This document shows, piece after piece, positions 9,455-18,004 of a DNA stretch of 34,542 bases (its first letter is position 1; each line of letters begins with the position of its first letter). Under the pieces are notes generated by a model. It saw only the letters and a program-made list of their open reading frames with translations, had not been told where the DNA came from and did not search any database. The stretch is taken from contig BLLX01000017.1 in assembly GCA_011959405.1 (NCBI GenBank), positions 1-34,542 on the forward strand, written 5' to 3'. Source of the stretch: Muribaculaceae bacterium (GTDB lineage Bacteria > Bacteroidota > Bacteroidia > Bacteroidales > Muribaculaceae). Made by a program: the position numbers and the translations under genes.

Positions 9455-9941
9455 GCAATAGTCTTTCCAATGGAATAACATCAACCGTGGCCTGAGGACA
9501 ATCCGGCCCTACCGACAGATAAAATCCGGCCTTGACCAGCTGCAAAGCCAGCGCCGGCTTACCCCTGAAACCATGAACTATCCACGGCTGCGAGGGCCTG
9601 ACCCGCTTATGCAACGCAAGAATCTCCGCATAAGCCCTTACCACATGAAGCAATAATGGCTTGCCAAGACGCTCGGAAAGGGCCACATGACGCGTCAGCA
9701 TCTCATGCTGCACATCCAGAGCGGGTCCACGCAATCGGTCCAGACCACACTCTCCGATCATCACCACCTGAGGATGTGAAGCCATCGTTTCCACCCATCC
9801 GAAATCCGGCTCATGATCCCACGGATGCACTCCGACACTATATAAGGCTCCATCTCGCATGACCATATCGCGATCAAGATTTATCACGGCATCCAGCGCC
9901 ATGGGATCATGGGTGTGAATGTCAGCTACAGCAGGGATCAT
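9441..9941 (-). CDS. TatD-family metal-dependent hydrolase, short form
   Basis: TIM-barrel amidohydrolase-type protein related to TatD DNases. It has 166 residues against about 260 for E. coli TatD and about 200-220 for typical Bacteroidota relatives (from memory). Metal-ligand motifs are intact: DIHTH at 7-11, the GECGLD Glu, the LLHVV His and the IVHGFRG His. The protein stops directly after LLHETD, the Asp of the usual ETD motif, so the final strand and helix of the barrel are missing. The start is an ATG overlapping the yidD stop (ATGA). Activity is uncertain because of the truncated C-terminus. Confidence 0.8.
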   Translation of the reverse strand: MIPAVADIHTHDPMALDAVINLDRDMVMRDGALYSVGVHPWDHEPDFGWVETMASHPQVVMIGECGLDRLRGPALDVQHEMLTRHVALSERLGKPLLLHVVRAYAEILALHKRVRPSQPWIVHGFRGKPALALQLVKAGFYLSVGPDCPQATVDVIPLERLLHETD

Positions 9942-10168
9942 GGCACGGGGTCATATCCTCCTCCACCCCACGGATGGCATCGAAGCACACGCCTGACGGC
10001 AAGATACAGCCCCTTGACCGGGCCGTGGCGCACGATGGCCTCCATGGCGTATGCCGAGCATGTGGGCTGATACCGGCAGGAAGGCGGAAGCATGGGCGAT
10101 ATTACCATCCGGTAAAACCGTATGGGAAGCAGAAGCATAAACACACAGACCGCCCGAAGATACTTCAT
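9938..10168 (-). CDS. yidD: Membrane protein insertion efficiency factor YidD
   Basis: Small basic membrane-associated protein of 76 residues linked to YidC-dependent insertion. The N-terminal hydrophobic/amphipathic segment is followed by the family signature [15 protein letters not shown] (Cys31, Cys37) and the ending [12 protein letters not shown], both diagnostic. It overlaps rnpA by four bases and the tatD-like gene by four bases, consistent with the conserved rnpA-yidD pairing seen across bacteria. Confidence 0.96.
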   Translation of the reverse strand: MKYLRAVCVFMLLLPIRFYRMVISPMLPPSCRYQPTCSAYAMEAIVRHGPVKGLYLAVRRVLRCHPWGGGGYDPVP

Positions 10169-10584
10169 ATCTTCTCGCTACCGTCATTCATCTCAGCCGC
10201 CACCGTTTCGACTGTGATCTGAGGAAGGAGCCTGCAAATCGCTTTCTCCACCTTATGATACGGGACCAATTGCGACGCCACGTATATGAAAGCCACATTG
10301 ACCGTCATACCCTCTGGTAATTCCGGCAGCAGATGTCGGTTCAGGCGGAACGACTCGCGGATGCGACGGCGCATGGTCACACGGTCTACGGCATGGCGCA
10401 GCCGTTTTTTAGGCACACTGATCAGAAACTGCACCTGTGCTCCATGCGATCGCTCACCTTTGTCCACAACCATACGCACGGGGAAAGCGAGCGCGCCCTT
10501 TCCCTTACGGGCAAAGAGCGCGTCAATTGCTGTAGACGAACAAAGCTTTTCGCTTTTATGCAGTTTCAGATTCGACGGCATCAT
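10165..10584 (-). CDS. rnpA: Ribonuclease P protein component RnpA
   Basis: Basic protein subunit of RNase P, which trims tRNA 5' leaders with the catalytic RNA. The 139 residues are a normal length for Bacteroidota. The hallmark RNR motif is [18 protein letters not shown] in the central region, preceded by [12 protein letters not shown]. It sits between hemD and yidD with four-base overlaps on both sides. Two adjacent ATG codons begin the frame and either could be used. rpmH is not next to it, unlike in many other phyla. Confidence 0.95.
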   Translation of the reverse strand: MMPSNLKLHKSEKLCSSTAIDALFARKGKGALAFPVRMVVDKGERSHGAQVQFLISVPKKRLRHAVDRVTMRRRIRESFRLNRHLLPELPEGMTVNVAFIYVASQLVPYHKVEKAICRLLPQITVETVAAEMNDGSEKI

Positions 10585-11345
10585 GTTTCTTCAGTAGCAG
10601 CCGGAGCACCGTTCACCTCTGCAAGGTATTGATCCAGAGCGGCAGTGATGGACGGAGCCTTTACCGTGGGAGCTTCCATATCCAGTCTGAGCCCTGCGTC
10701 CTTTACGGCCTTGGCTGTAACGGCGCCGAAGCAGCCTATCCTGACATCGCCCTGCTGGAAATCAGGGAAATTCTTCAGCAACGCCTTGATTCCTTCAGGG
10801 CTGAAGAACAACAGCATGTCATAATTAAAATCATCGTTGGAGAACTCGTTGGGCACCGTGCGATACATCACGGCACGCGTATAACGCAGTTTGCTCTTCT
10901 CCAGTCCGGCAAGATTGTCCTTATTGACATCGCTCACCACAAAAAGGTAGTTTTCCTTATGATGCTTCTGCAACACCGGGATGAGATCATCAAATTTACC
11001 AGTAGGGCCATGGAAAATCTTACGTTTGCGATAAAGTGTGTATTTCTGCAGATACAAAGCTATCGACTCGGAGGAGCAGAAATACTTCAGTGTGTCAGGC
11101 ACCTGATAGCGCATTTCTTCGCTCAGGCGGAAGAAATGATCCACAGCGCCTTTCGATGTAAAGATAACGGCAGTGTAGTCTGGCAAGGATATTTTCTGCT
11201 GACGGAACTCCTTGGAGGAAAGGCCCTCTACTCTGATAAATGGACGGAAATCAAGTTCTACCTCATATTTTTTTTCAATGTCATAGTAGGGAGATTTGTC
11301 CGACTGAGGTTTGGGTTGTGAAACCAGAATCTTGCGAATGTTCAA
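10581..11345 (-). CDS. hemD: Uroporphyrinogen-III synthase HemD
   Basis: Closes the linear tetrapyrrole hydroxymethylbilane into uroporphyrinogen III. It has 254 residues with the two-domain HemD layout: an N-terminal ILVSQPKP start, AVIFTSKGAVDHFF near residue 60, YLFVVSDVNKDNL in the middle, and LLFFSPEGIKALL followed by IGCFGAVTAKAVKDAG in the second half (the typical FTSxxAV and IGxxTA-like blocks). HemD diverges strongly, but this form is recognisable in Bacteroidota, where it lies upstream of rnpA. It overlaps rnpA by four bases and starts 22 bp after the DUF4271 gene. Confidence 0.9.
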   Translation of the reverse strand: MNIRKILVSQPKPQSDKSPYYDIEKKYEVELDFRPFIRVEGLSSKEFRQQKISLPDYTAVIFTSKGAVDHFFRLSEEMRYQVPDTLKYFCSSESIALYLQKYTLYRKRKIFHGPTGKFDDLIPVLQKHHKENYLFVVSDVNKDNLAGLEKSKLRYTRAVMYRTVPNEFSNDDFNYDMLLFFSPEGIKALLKNFPDFQQGDVRIGCFGAVTAKAVKDAGLRLDMEAPTVKAPSITAALDQYLAEVNGAPAATEET

Positions 11346-11367
11346 TCTTACGTGAATTAAGAGAGTT

Positions 11368-12105
11368 CTATACTAAAAAATGCTGTAGAGAAATAGAAAT
11401 CACCGTCATCAAAGCTATTAGCGGTAGAATTTCAAGGGTGCAAAGATACAAAAAAAAGTAGAATAACGACAGCGGTCCCGAGTAAAAAATCCTAAAGGCT
11501 TTGATATGAAAGAAAATCCGCATCAACACAAACAGGCCTATACCACAGTATATGAACGCCATAGCCATGCCGGGATAAAACAACGCTCCCAAAGCCGGCA
11601 AAAGCAGCAACGGTCCCAGAACAGACTGGGTAGAGGAAAAAGCTCCGAGGAAAGAACGCATTCCGGCTATCGGCTGGACGGCAAAAGCATAACCCACCGC
11701 CGCACATGCACTCCACTGAAAGACATACAGCACCGCACACAATCCCGCCAGCACCATGGAATTCCTGAAAAAATAAGGAGAATTCAGCGGTATCAGCCCT
11801 GTGTAATAACACCATGAAAAAAGCAACAGTCCCTCGCACACAAATGTCTGTGCCAGCAACGCCCACACAGCCAGCCGCTCGCGGTTTGTCCTCTCGGACG
11901 CATTTCCCGTCAGGCTATTGCGGTGACGCATGCTTAGATCCGTGAAAAACTGATGCCAGATGCCCGCCGCAGTCTTGAATCCCACTGATGCAAAAAGAAA
12001 TGAGACCACTATCATGGCCAGCACTCCGGAATCATAGCCCGGCAACAGTGGCCGCGATACCGGCATCAGGCCAACGGCGGCAGTGTGTACTTCAGCTATA
12101 TTCAT
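11368..12105 (-). CDS. DUF4271 integral membrane protein
   Basis: Polytopic membrane protein of 245 residues with about six hydrophobic helices. The C-terminal block KAFRIFYSG followed by LSLFYFFLYLCTLEILPL is the recognisable hallmark of DUF4271, a Bacteroidota family commonly found next to hemD. No biochemical function is established to my knowledge. It overlaps the LOG gene by four bases and precedes hemD by 22 bp, so it is very likely in the same transcript. Confidence 0.85.
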   Translation of the reverse strand: MNIAEVHTAAVGLMPVSRPLLPGYDSGVLAMIVVSFLFASVGFKTAAGIWHQFFTDLSMRHRNSLTGNASERTNRERLAVWALLAQTFVCEGLLLFSWCYYTGLIPLNSPYFFRNSMVLAGLCAVLYVFQWSACAAVGYAFAVQPIAGMRSFLGAFSSTQSVLGPLLLLPALGALFYPGMAMAFIYCGIGLFVLMRIFFHIKAFRIFYSGPLSLFYFFLYLCTLEILPLIALMTVISISLQHFLV

Positions 12106-12695
12106 TCAGTTCTAAGCGACTCTATATGATTTGCCATTATACGGATTGCTTCCGACGGCTCCGACACTTCAGTCCACAGATCCTCCGTCAGCCCGGTGTG
12201 TCGCATCATGTCACACGAGTCGGCATGGGCAAACTGGCTCAGCAACCCTGAGTAAAACCCGTCGATGTTAAGAATCACAACCGGATGCCTATACAGCCCC
12301 AGCTGACAGAGCGTCAGCAGATCCATCAGCTCGTCCATGGTGCCGATCCCTCCGGGAAGGGCGATAGCCCCTCGGCCCAACGACGCAAGCAATGCCTTGC
12401 GTTCATGCATGGTTTCCGTCACATGACACTCCGTCATTGCAGGATTGCACCATCCGCGATCGACCATAAAACGGGGAATCACACCTATGGCGCGTCCTCC
12501 GGCCGACAACGTGCCGCGCACCACCGCGCCCATCAGCCCGGCAGATCCGGCACCGGTCACCGTGGCCAGACCGCTTGCCGCAGCCAGACGCCCCAACTCT
12601 TCCGCCGCAGCCACAAATCTTGCCGGCGCTTCGGGAGAACTTGCGCAATAGACGGTCACCGCATCATTGACTGTTGTTGATTCAAACCTTGCCAT
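12102..12695 (-). CDS. LOG family protein (lysine decarboxylase-like; nucleotide 5'-monophosphate phosphoribohydrolase)
   Basis: Rossmann-fold protein of 197 residues of the LOG/YvdD family, whose characterised members cleave cytokinin or purine nucleoside 5'-monophosphates to the base and ribose 5-phosphate. The family motif PGGIGTMDE is at 114-122, with MHERK at 96-100 and a GAGSAGLMGA nucleotide-binding loop at 48-57. The substrate in this organism is unknown. It starts 15 bp after porU and overlaps the DUF4271 gene by four bases. Confidence 0.93.
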   Translation of the reverse strand: MARFESTTVNDAVTVYCASSPEAPARFVAAAEELGRLAAASGLATVTGAGSAGLMGAVVRGTLSAGGRAIGVIPRFMVDRGWCNPAMTECHVTETMHERKALLASLGRGAIALPGGIGTMDELMDLLTLCQLGLYRHPVVILNIDGFYSGLLSQFAHADSCDMMRHTGLTEDLWTEVSEPSEAIRIMANHIESLRTE

Positions 12696-12710
12696 ATATC
12701 GTAGTTTGCA

Positions 12711-15700
12711 TTATCTTGGAGCAGCCACGGCGATTTTACGTGAAGCCGTGTCGTGCAGACCTTCGGCAGTCTGTATGGTCGCCCTGTAGAGATAGATGCC
12801 GCGGTTCACACGCCTTCCGGCATTGTCCGTGAGATCCCATGTGAGAGGAGTGGAAGTGAACATGTCGCTGCGTCCGGTGGACTCTCCGCTCCACACAGGC
12901 TGTCCGAGCAGGTTATACACGGTCACGGTCACAGACATCCGCTGATCGGGCCGGTTGTGGCTCACATAGAAATTAGCGGCATCGTATGCCGGATTGGTGT
13001 CCGTGTAGACATCGAATATTCTGGGGGCCAGACCGGGCACCACATTCACGTCAACCGTCTCTTCGGCATAGTTTCCCGCCGTGTCCCACACACGAAGGCG
13101 CAAAGAGTGACTACCGGCAGAGAGAGCCGGCAACTGGTAGGCCACCGAACCTGACATTGCCCCGGCTGAAGCCACCGCATCGGGGGTGAAAAACTGCGCC
13201 ACATCGAAGTATGTGGTACGTCCGTCGACCGTCAGCGACATCTGATGGCCCACGCCCGACGACGACAGATTCAACCCCACATCGTCCGACAGACGCGCTA
13301 TGACCATCGGCGTCTCGTTCACATCATCACCCGAGGAGAAGCTCTCCTGATTGACAAGCATGGAGTGAATGACCGGGGGCACAAGGTCATCGGCCGCCGT
13401 CTCATCGAAACCGAACACATACAGATCGCGGCACAGACCCGAAGCATCACGCGAGTCACCGGACTCCGTCGAGTGAGCATAAAGATTCAGCGACGCAGGA
13501 CGGAAATTGTCGGCAATATCGGAGGGCATGGTGACAGACATGGTGAAACGTCCGCCCTTCACTTCTCCGCCGGCCATGAACAGAAGCGAACCGTGCTGGT
13601 CAAATGTCACCTCCTTGCCGTCCTTACCGCGTCCGCGGGACGTGGTGGAATAATCCGCATCATACAGCGTGGCGGAGATCTGCCCATTGAAATCCGCCAT
13701 GACACTTCCGTCCAGATCGCGCACCGAACCTGAAAGCGTCAGTTTCTCACGGGCTTTCAGGGTGATCTGCGCGTCGGCCGTGACAGTCTCGCCGTTGACA
13801 GACTCCAGAACGACATTTCTGGACGGCAACACCGTACGCAGGGCTGGATCGCCCATAAAGACAAACCGCAGCCGGTTGGTGTCATTGGTCAGACGGTTTT
13901 TGGCGCGTCTGTACACCTCGCCCATCGCATAATAATTCGACGAGCCGTCCAGACTGCTCAACTCCGTGCCAAAAGCCTTGCTCAGATCTCCGTTGGCCGA
14001 TATGTACACCGGACGCAGAGCCGATATGCAGCCGATAAAGCCGCCGTCGTCGGTAAACATCAGCGTTTCGGCCGCAGAACGCACGTCGTTGTCCCACCTG
14101 AGAAAACTGCAAGTAGCCGCATAGCAGAACGGAATCCGCCGCAGATAGAACTGAGTGTTGATATCCGTGTAAGTGATCATATTGTCACCACACAAAGCCG
14201 TAGCCGAACCATGGCCTATATATGTCCATAGCATTGCACCGCTGTTGAGCAGGCGATAGAAGTCGGCGCGGGCCTGTGGATATGAGCCATTCTGCCATGC
14301 GTAGGCGTCTATATATACCTTATCGAAGAGCAGCTTCTCTCCTCCGTCATTCATTCTTATGGAGCGCTCCATAAGCTCGGTCTGATCCATGTGGACACCC
14401 TGATTGCCGTCGTCGGCAAGCATCAGTACACGGTTTCTCCAGTCCGAACGAGGCATATCCCGGAGATATGATTCGATCTTATCCACCACTTTTTCAGCTT
14501 CTTGTGCCGAAGTACACGGAATGCGTCCTACAGCTATACTCAAAAGATCATACCCAGGGCGCTGGCCCGAACCGTCCTCAAGAAAGGCAAAATAATCGTC
14601 GGTAGAATAGGAATTACTCTCCTGAAGACTCTGGGCGCTGACCCACAACGGCATGGGCGACGCAAGACTACGGCCCACACCGGTTATGCCCCGGTTGTCA
14701 AACGTGCCCTTTCCAAGCATCAGTGCGTAACGCAAAGAGGGCTGCTGCGCCACCCCGCGGTCATAAAACATTTTCAGGCAACGCCGTAGCGCGCCAGGAT
14801 CAAACGATCCCGAGCCGAACTCATTAAACACGGACTCTATGTCTATCACATGCACCTGCATTGGATCCACCGCATCATTACGGTGAATATCGGCCAGACG
14901 TCCGGCCGCCGCCATATAGGCGCGTGGAGCGAATATCACCATATCGGCATTGCCGAGAGCATGCAGGTTCTGATTGGACACATTCGCTACAAATTCAGGC
15001 TTGGGCATGGGCGACGACTCAGACCATACGGCATAGTGCCTTATGCCGCTGTAAAGGTTGCGCCATGCGCAATAAGACGAATGCTCCATCATGGTGATCT
15101 TTGCCGGATCCGTCACATCCCAGACCCGGATGCCGCTGACAGCTCCGCCGGAAACACCGCCTACCGCCACCGATGCCGAAGGCGTCTGAAAATCGAGCAC
15201 ACCGCCGGAAGGCATCTGCAGCCGGCGTTCATACATGACACGCAGATAATTCAGACTTGCCAGCGAGACAGAACCGCTGCAGTTATACGTGACTTTCACG
15301 TTCAGAGCATTGGCATCGGGTATGAAGTTCTTGGTAGTTGTGGCCATATTGCCGTAGTGTTCGGCATTGTTCACCGCATCAATACGGTCGGCGCTACCCA
15401 CACTGAAATCAGTGCCGTTGGCCGACATGGACACCGTAGACGACGAAATGGCTTTCGCCACAAAACTGCAGGTGATATATACGCGTGATTCCGGCACCCG
15501 GTCCGTCAGCGTGAACGGAAATGACCGGGAGCGTGTATGATTGAAATCTTCGCCGACCATAAGCTGTCCGGTTCCTCCAGGCGAACTTAGCTCCTGCTCA
15601 TGCACCAGAAGTTCCATGCACGACGTGTCTCCTATCTCTGCCGGCACACCTCCGGTCTCTATAGCCCGCGGCTCCACGTGGGGGGCTTCTGTCAAAAAGT

Positions 15701-16118
15701 AATAGCCGAGCTGAGTATATGGATTCCTTTCATGCTCAAGCGTCGATGACGTGCGCATGATCTTACGCACAGGCCCGACGGCATAGAACACAATGCCCTT
15801 TGAAGTGACGGCACTCTGGACCAGAGGGAGGTCGTCGACATAGTTTCCCTGAAGCAGGACATCGCTTATAGGCGTCGCTCCGTAACCGTAGATCCTCACG
15901 TTGTCCGGATTGGAAAATCCCCATGCCCCGAGCTGCTGTCGGGTAATAAGGTGCATGCCAGTCTCTGACACGCTGACTTTCACCCACTTCCCGTCGGCAA
16001 GCACCGACGACGGGGCATATGTATCTGCCGGAAACGCCAACGCGGCCTGACCGGACACCACAGACGCGACAAGCGCCATGACAATTCGGATATATCCTGT
16101 TATACGGAGAGCTCTCAT
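12711..16118 (-). CDS. porU: PorU, type IX secretion system sortase (C25 peptidase)
   Basis: Outer-membrane-associated gingipain-like protease that removes the C-terminal sorting domain of T9SS cargo and attaches it to lipopolysaccharide. It has 1135 residues, close to the 1158 of the Porphyromonas protein. A signal peptide ends near Ala28 (ALA/FPAD). The peptidase C25 domain covers about 390-780 with the catalytic His at 636 in YIGHGSA and Cys at 670 in CYAATCS, a spacing like that of the Porphyromonas enzyme. The C-terminal part is beta-rich and ends with VYNLLGQPVWSGE and NRGIYLYRATI, resembling a T9SS sorting-type fold. porV, its usual partner and often its neighbour, is not adjacent. Confidence 0.9.
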   Translation of the reverse strand: MRALRITGYIRIVMALVASVVSGQAALAFPADTYAPSSVLADGKWVKVSVSETGMHLITRQQLGAWGFSNPDNVRIYGYGATPISDVLLQGNYVDDLPLVQSAVTSKGIVFYAVGPVRKIMRTSSTLEHERNPYTQLGYYFLTEAPHVEPRAIETGGVPAEIGDTSCMELLVHEQELSSPGGTGQLMVGEDFNHTRSRSFPFTLTDRVPESRVYITCSFVAKAISSSTVSMSANGTDFSVGSADRIDAVNNAEHYGNMATTTKNFIPDANALNVKVTYNCSGSVSLASLNYLRVMYERRLQMPSGGVLDFQTPSASVAVGGVSGGAVSGIRVWDVTDPAKITMMEHSSYCAWRNLYSGIRHYAVWSESSPMPKPEFVANVSNQNLHALGNADMVIFAPRAYMAAAGRLADIHRNDAVDPMQVHVIDIESVFNEFGSGSFDPGALRRCLKMFYDRGVAQQPSLRYALMLGKGTFDNRGITGVGRSLASPMPLWVSAQSLQESNSYSTDDYFAFLEDGSGQRPGYDLLSIAVGRIPCTSAQEAEKVVDKIESYLRDMPRSDWRNRVLMLADDGNQGVHMDQTELMERSIRMNDGGEKLLFDKVYIDAYAWQNGSYPQARADFYRLLNSGAMLWTYIGHGSATALCGDNMITYTDINTQFYLRRIPFCYAATCSFLRWDNDVRSAAETLMFTDDGGFIGCISALRPVYISANGDLSKAFGTELSSLDGSSNYYAMGEVYRRAKNRLTNDTNRLRFVFMGDPALRTVLPSRNVVLESVNGETVTADAQITLKAREKLTLSGSVRDLDGSVMADFNGQISATLYDADYSTTSRGRGKDGKEVTFDQHGSLLFMAGGEVKGGRFTMSVTMPSDIADNFRPASLNLYAHSTESGDSRDASGLCRDLYVFGFDETAADDLVPPVIHSMLVNQESFSSGDDVNETPMVIARLSDDVGLNLSSSGVGHQMSLTVDGRTTYFDVAQFFTPDAVASAGAMSGSVAYQLPALSAGSHSLRLRVWDTAGNYAEETVDVNVVPGLAPRIFDVYTDTNPAYDAANFYVSHNRPDQRMSVTVTVYNLLGQPVWSGESTGRSDMFTSTPLTWDLTDNAGRRVNRGIYLYRATIQTAEGLHDTASRKIAVAAPR

Positions 16119-16148
16119 ACGCCGTAAATAACGCTGGCAAATGGCGAT

Positions 16149-16799
16149 TTATTGCACCACACCGTCCACAAGACGGATCACGCGGTCAGACTCAGCGGCC
16201 AGGGATTCGTCGTGAGTCACAATCACAAACGTGTGGCCGCGGTCACGCCGCAGATCAAAAAACAAACGGTGCAGCTCGGCGCGGTTATGCGAATCAAGCG
16301 ATCCGGACGGCTCGTCGGCAAGCACCACAGACGGATTGTTGATCAGCGCCCGGGCCACAGCCGCGCGCTGGCGCTCACCTCCGCTAAGCTCCGCCGGGCG
16401 ATGGCCCGCACGGTCTTTTAGACCGAGGTATTCTATCAGCTCCATTGCACGCCGTATGCTCTCGGCATGGCCGGCGCCGCCGATCATGGCCGGAATGGCA
16501 ACATTTTCCACCATGGTAAACTCTGGCAAAAGGCGATGAAACTGAAACACGAAACCGATATGACGGTTGCGAAAAGCGGCCAGACGGCTCTCTGAAAGCC
16601 TGAAAATATCCTCGCCGCCGATGTCCACCGACCCCGCATCAGGCCGCTCGAGCGACCCCATGATCTGGAGCAGCGTTGTCTTGCCGGCTCCGCTCGGACC
16701 GACAATCGACACAATCTCACCTTTTTCCACCTCCAGACTCACTCCGCGAAGCACTGAAAGACGGTCGAATTTCTTGTATATATCGGTCACTTTTATCAT
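16149..16799 (-). CDS. lolD: ABC transporter ATP-binding protein, LolD/MacB-type
   Basis: Nucleotide-binding subunit of an ABC complex, most like LolD of the LolCDE lipoprotein-release machine. With the ATG at 16799 it is 216 residues. Walker A is GPSGAGKTT, the Q-loop lies in [13 protein letters not shown], the signature is LSGGERQR, Walker B is VVLADEP and the switch His is in VTHD. The LLPEFT(M/A)xEN block is characteristic of LolD. A longer frame to 16871 exists, but its first 24 residues are not family-like and cross the promoter. The chosen start is MIKVTDI. Cognate permeases are not adjacent, so LolD versus another exporter is not settled. Confidence 0.85.
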   Translation of the reverse strand: MIKVTDIYKKFDRLSVLRGVSLEVEKGEIVSIVGPSGAGKTTLLQIMGSLERPDAGSVDIGGEDIFRLSESRLAAFRNRHIGFVFQFHRLLPEFTMVENVAIPAMIGGAGHAESIRRAMELIEYLGLKDRAGHRPAELSGGERQRAAVARALINNPSVVLADEPSGSLDSHNRAELHRLFFDLRRDRGHTFVIVTHDESLAAESDRVIRLVDGVVQ

Positions 16800-16807
16800 C
16801 TTGACCG

Positions 16808-16815
16808 CAAAGTTA
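16808..16815 (-). promoter_or_regulatory. Candidate -7 box for the lolD-porU-hemD-rnpA operon
   Basis: TAACTTTG reads on the minus strand from 16815 to 16808 and matches TAnnTTTG. The lolD ATG begins only 8 bp further on, so a transcript starting at the usual distance would have almost no leader. No good -33 TTTG is visible at the expected distance. Confidence 0.5.
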
Positions 16816-16837
16816 CGCATTTTCCAAAGAAAATTAG

Positions 16838-16845
16838 TAACTTTG
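16838..16845 (+). promoter_or_regulatory. Candidate -7 box for the tlpA-HAD-ribF operon
   Basis: TAACTTTG at 16838-16845 matches TAnnTTTG exactly. The thioredoxin ATG lies at 16883, giving a leader of roughly 30 nt. The -33 element is poor, with only a T run at 16820-16823 and short spacing. Confidence 0.5.
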
Positions 16846-16882
16846 CTATCTAATTGCACACGTATATACAATCACACTGAAT

Positions 16883-17401
16883 ATGAAACTGAAAACTATC
16901 CTGCGCTCATTTTTTATGGCGGCCATCATGGCTGTCGCAGTCTCCGCATCAGCTGAAAAACTGCCCGACGCAGTTCTGCTCAAGCCCGACGGCAAAGAGA
17001 TACTCGCATCCAAACTCACAAACAAGGGCAAGCCGATGATCATAAGCCTTTGGGCCACTTGGTGCAGACCATGCAGGCAGGAACTGGACGCCATCGCTCC
17101 GAAACTGAAGCAGTGGCAAAAGCAAACCGGCGTCAAAATGGTCATAATCAACACCGAGGGCATCGACAGCAAAGACGCCGTGATGAAAATGATCAACGAA
17201 AAAGGCTGGACCGGCTACGAACTGCTATTTGCCAAGGACAACTCACTGGCCCAGAAACTTGGAGTGCGCGGCATACCGTTCATGATCTATCTTGACGGCA
17301 AAGGAAACGTGGTCGACACCACCACCGGTTTCGCTCCGGGATCGGAAAACCATATAATCGAAAAGTTGCTTGAAATAACCGGAAAGAAAGCAAAGAAATG
17401 A
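16883..17401 (+). CDS. TlpA-like thioredoxin-fold protein, exported
   Basis: Periplasmic thiol-disulfide oxidoreductase of the TlpA/ResA type, 172 residues. A signal peptide covers about residues 1-24 (basic MKLKTILR, hydrophobic core, ASA cleavage site). The active site is WCRPC with Cys61 and Cys64 in ISLWATWCRPCRQELDAI, and a cis-Pro loop VRGIPFMIYLD follows in the C-terminal half. It likely reduces disulfides in the periplasm; the specific partner is unknown. It overlaps the HAD gene by four bases (ATGA), first in a three-gene operon ending with ribF. Confidence 0.9.
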   Translation: MKLKTILRSFFMAAIMAVAVSASAEKLPDAVLLKPDGKEILASKLTNKGKPMIISLWATWCRPCRQELDAIAPKLKQWQKQTGVKMVIINTEGIDSKDAVMKMINEKGWTGYELLFAKDNSLAQKLGVRGIPFMIYLDGKGNVVDTTTGFAPGSENHIIEKLLEITGKKAKK

Positions 17402-17985
17402 CCAGCAACCTGATGTTTGATCTCGGCGGGGTGATCATGGACATTGACCGCGACCGCTGCGTACGTGCATTTCAGAATCTCGGAATGACCGATGCCGACT
17501 CGTTTTTCGACGCCTACCGACAGCGCGGACCGTTTCTGCTGCTTGAAAGCGGCAAACTCGATCCGGACGCTTTCCGCCGCGAGATACGCAAACTGATACC
17601 CGAAGAAGTAACCGACGGGCAGATCGACGCAGCCCTGTGCGAATTTCTGATCGGAATACCCTCACACCGGCTCGACACCCTGCGCAGACTCCGCGCCGAC
17701 GGCCACAAGGTATGGCTGCTCTCCAACACCAACCCGATCATGTGGCACCGGTTTATCCTGCCGGAATTCACAAAACAGGGCCTTGACATCAACGCCTACT
17801 TCGACGGCACGGTCACCTCCTTCGAAGCCGGGATGTGCAAACCCGACAGCGCCATCTATCTGTATGCGCTCAACAAATTCGGCATAAGCGCGGAGGAAAC
17901 CACATTTTTCGACGACGGAGCCGCCAACATTGCCGCAGCCGAAGCCCTCGGCATCAAAGGAGTGCTCACCAACGGACTGAACTGA
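17398..17985 (+). CDS. HAD-superfamily phosphatase (YihX-like)
   Basis: Cytoplasmic phosphatase of HAD subfamily IA, 195 residues. Motif I is FDLGGVIMDID with nucleophile Asp8, motif II LLSNTN with Ser109, motif III Lys148 in CKPDSAIY, and motif IV FFDDG with Asp172/Asp173. The DLGGV form of motif I and the LLSNTNPIMW block resemble YihX-type sugar-phosphate or FMN phosphatases. The neighbouring ribF makes a flavin-related substrate possible, but this is only context. It begins inside the tlpA stop codon and ends 19 bp before ribF. Confidence 0.88.
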   Translation: MTSNLMFDLGGVIMDIDRDRCVRAFQNLGMTDADSFFDAYRQRGPFLLLESGKLDPDAFRREIRKLIPEEVTDGQIDAALCEFLIGIPSHRLDTLRRLRADGHKVWLLSNTNPIMWHRFILPEFTKQGLDINAYFDGTVTSFEAGMCKPDSAIYLYALNKFGISAEETTFFDDGAANIAAAEALGIKGVLTNGLN

Positions 17986-18004
17986 ACAAATTAGCCTGTC
18001 CGCC

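Larger units (their letters stand above)
16807..16846. repeat. Perfect 10-bp inverted repeat carrying both divergent -7 boxes (lolD and tlpA)
   Basis: GCAAAGTTAC at 16807-16816 and its exact reverse complement GTAACTTTGC at 16837-16846 are separated by 20 bp. Each arm is itself a Bacteroidota -7 box (TAACTTTG) pointing outward, one toward lolD and one toward the thioredoxin gene. Confidence 0.7.

Noticed and set aside
15680-15685. G6 run in porU as a possible phase-variation tract
   Set aside because: Six bases is too short to be a convincing slippage site and the frame is intact. A C6 run in mraY near 3415 was rejected for the same reason.
16800-16871. Longer N-terminus for the LolD-type ATPase
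   Set aside because: The extra 24 residues are not conserved in type and cover both -7 boxes; the ATG at 16799 fits the family start.
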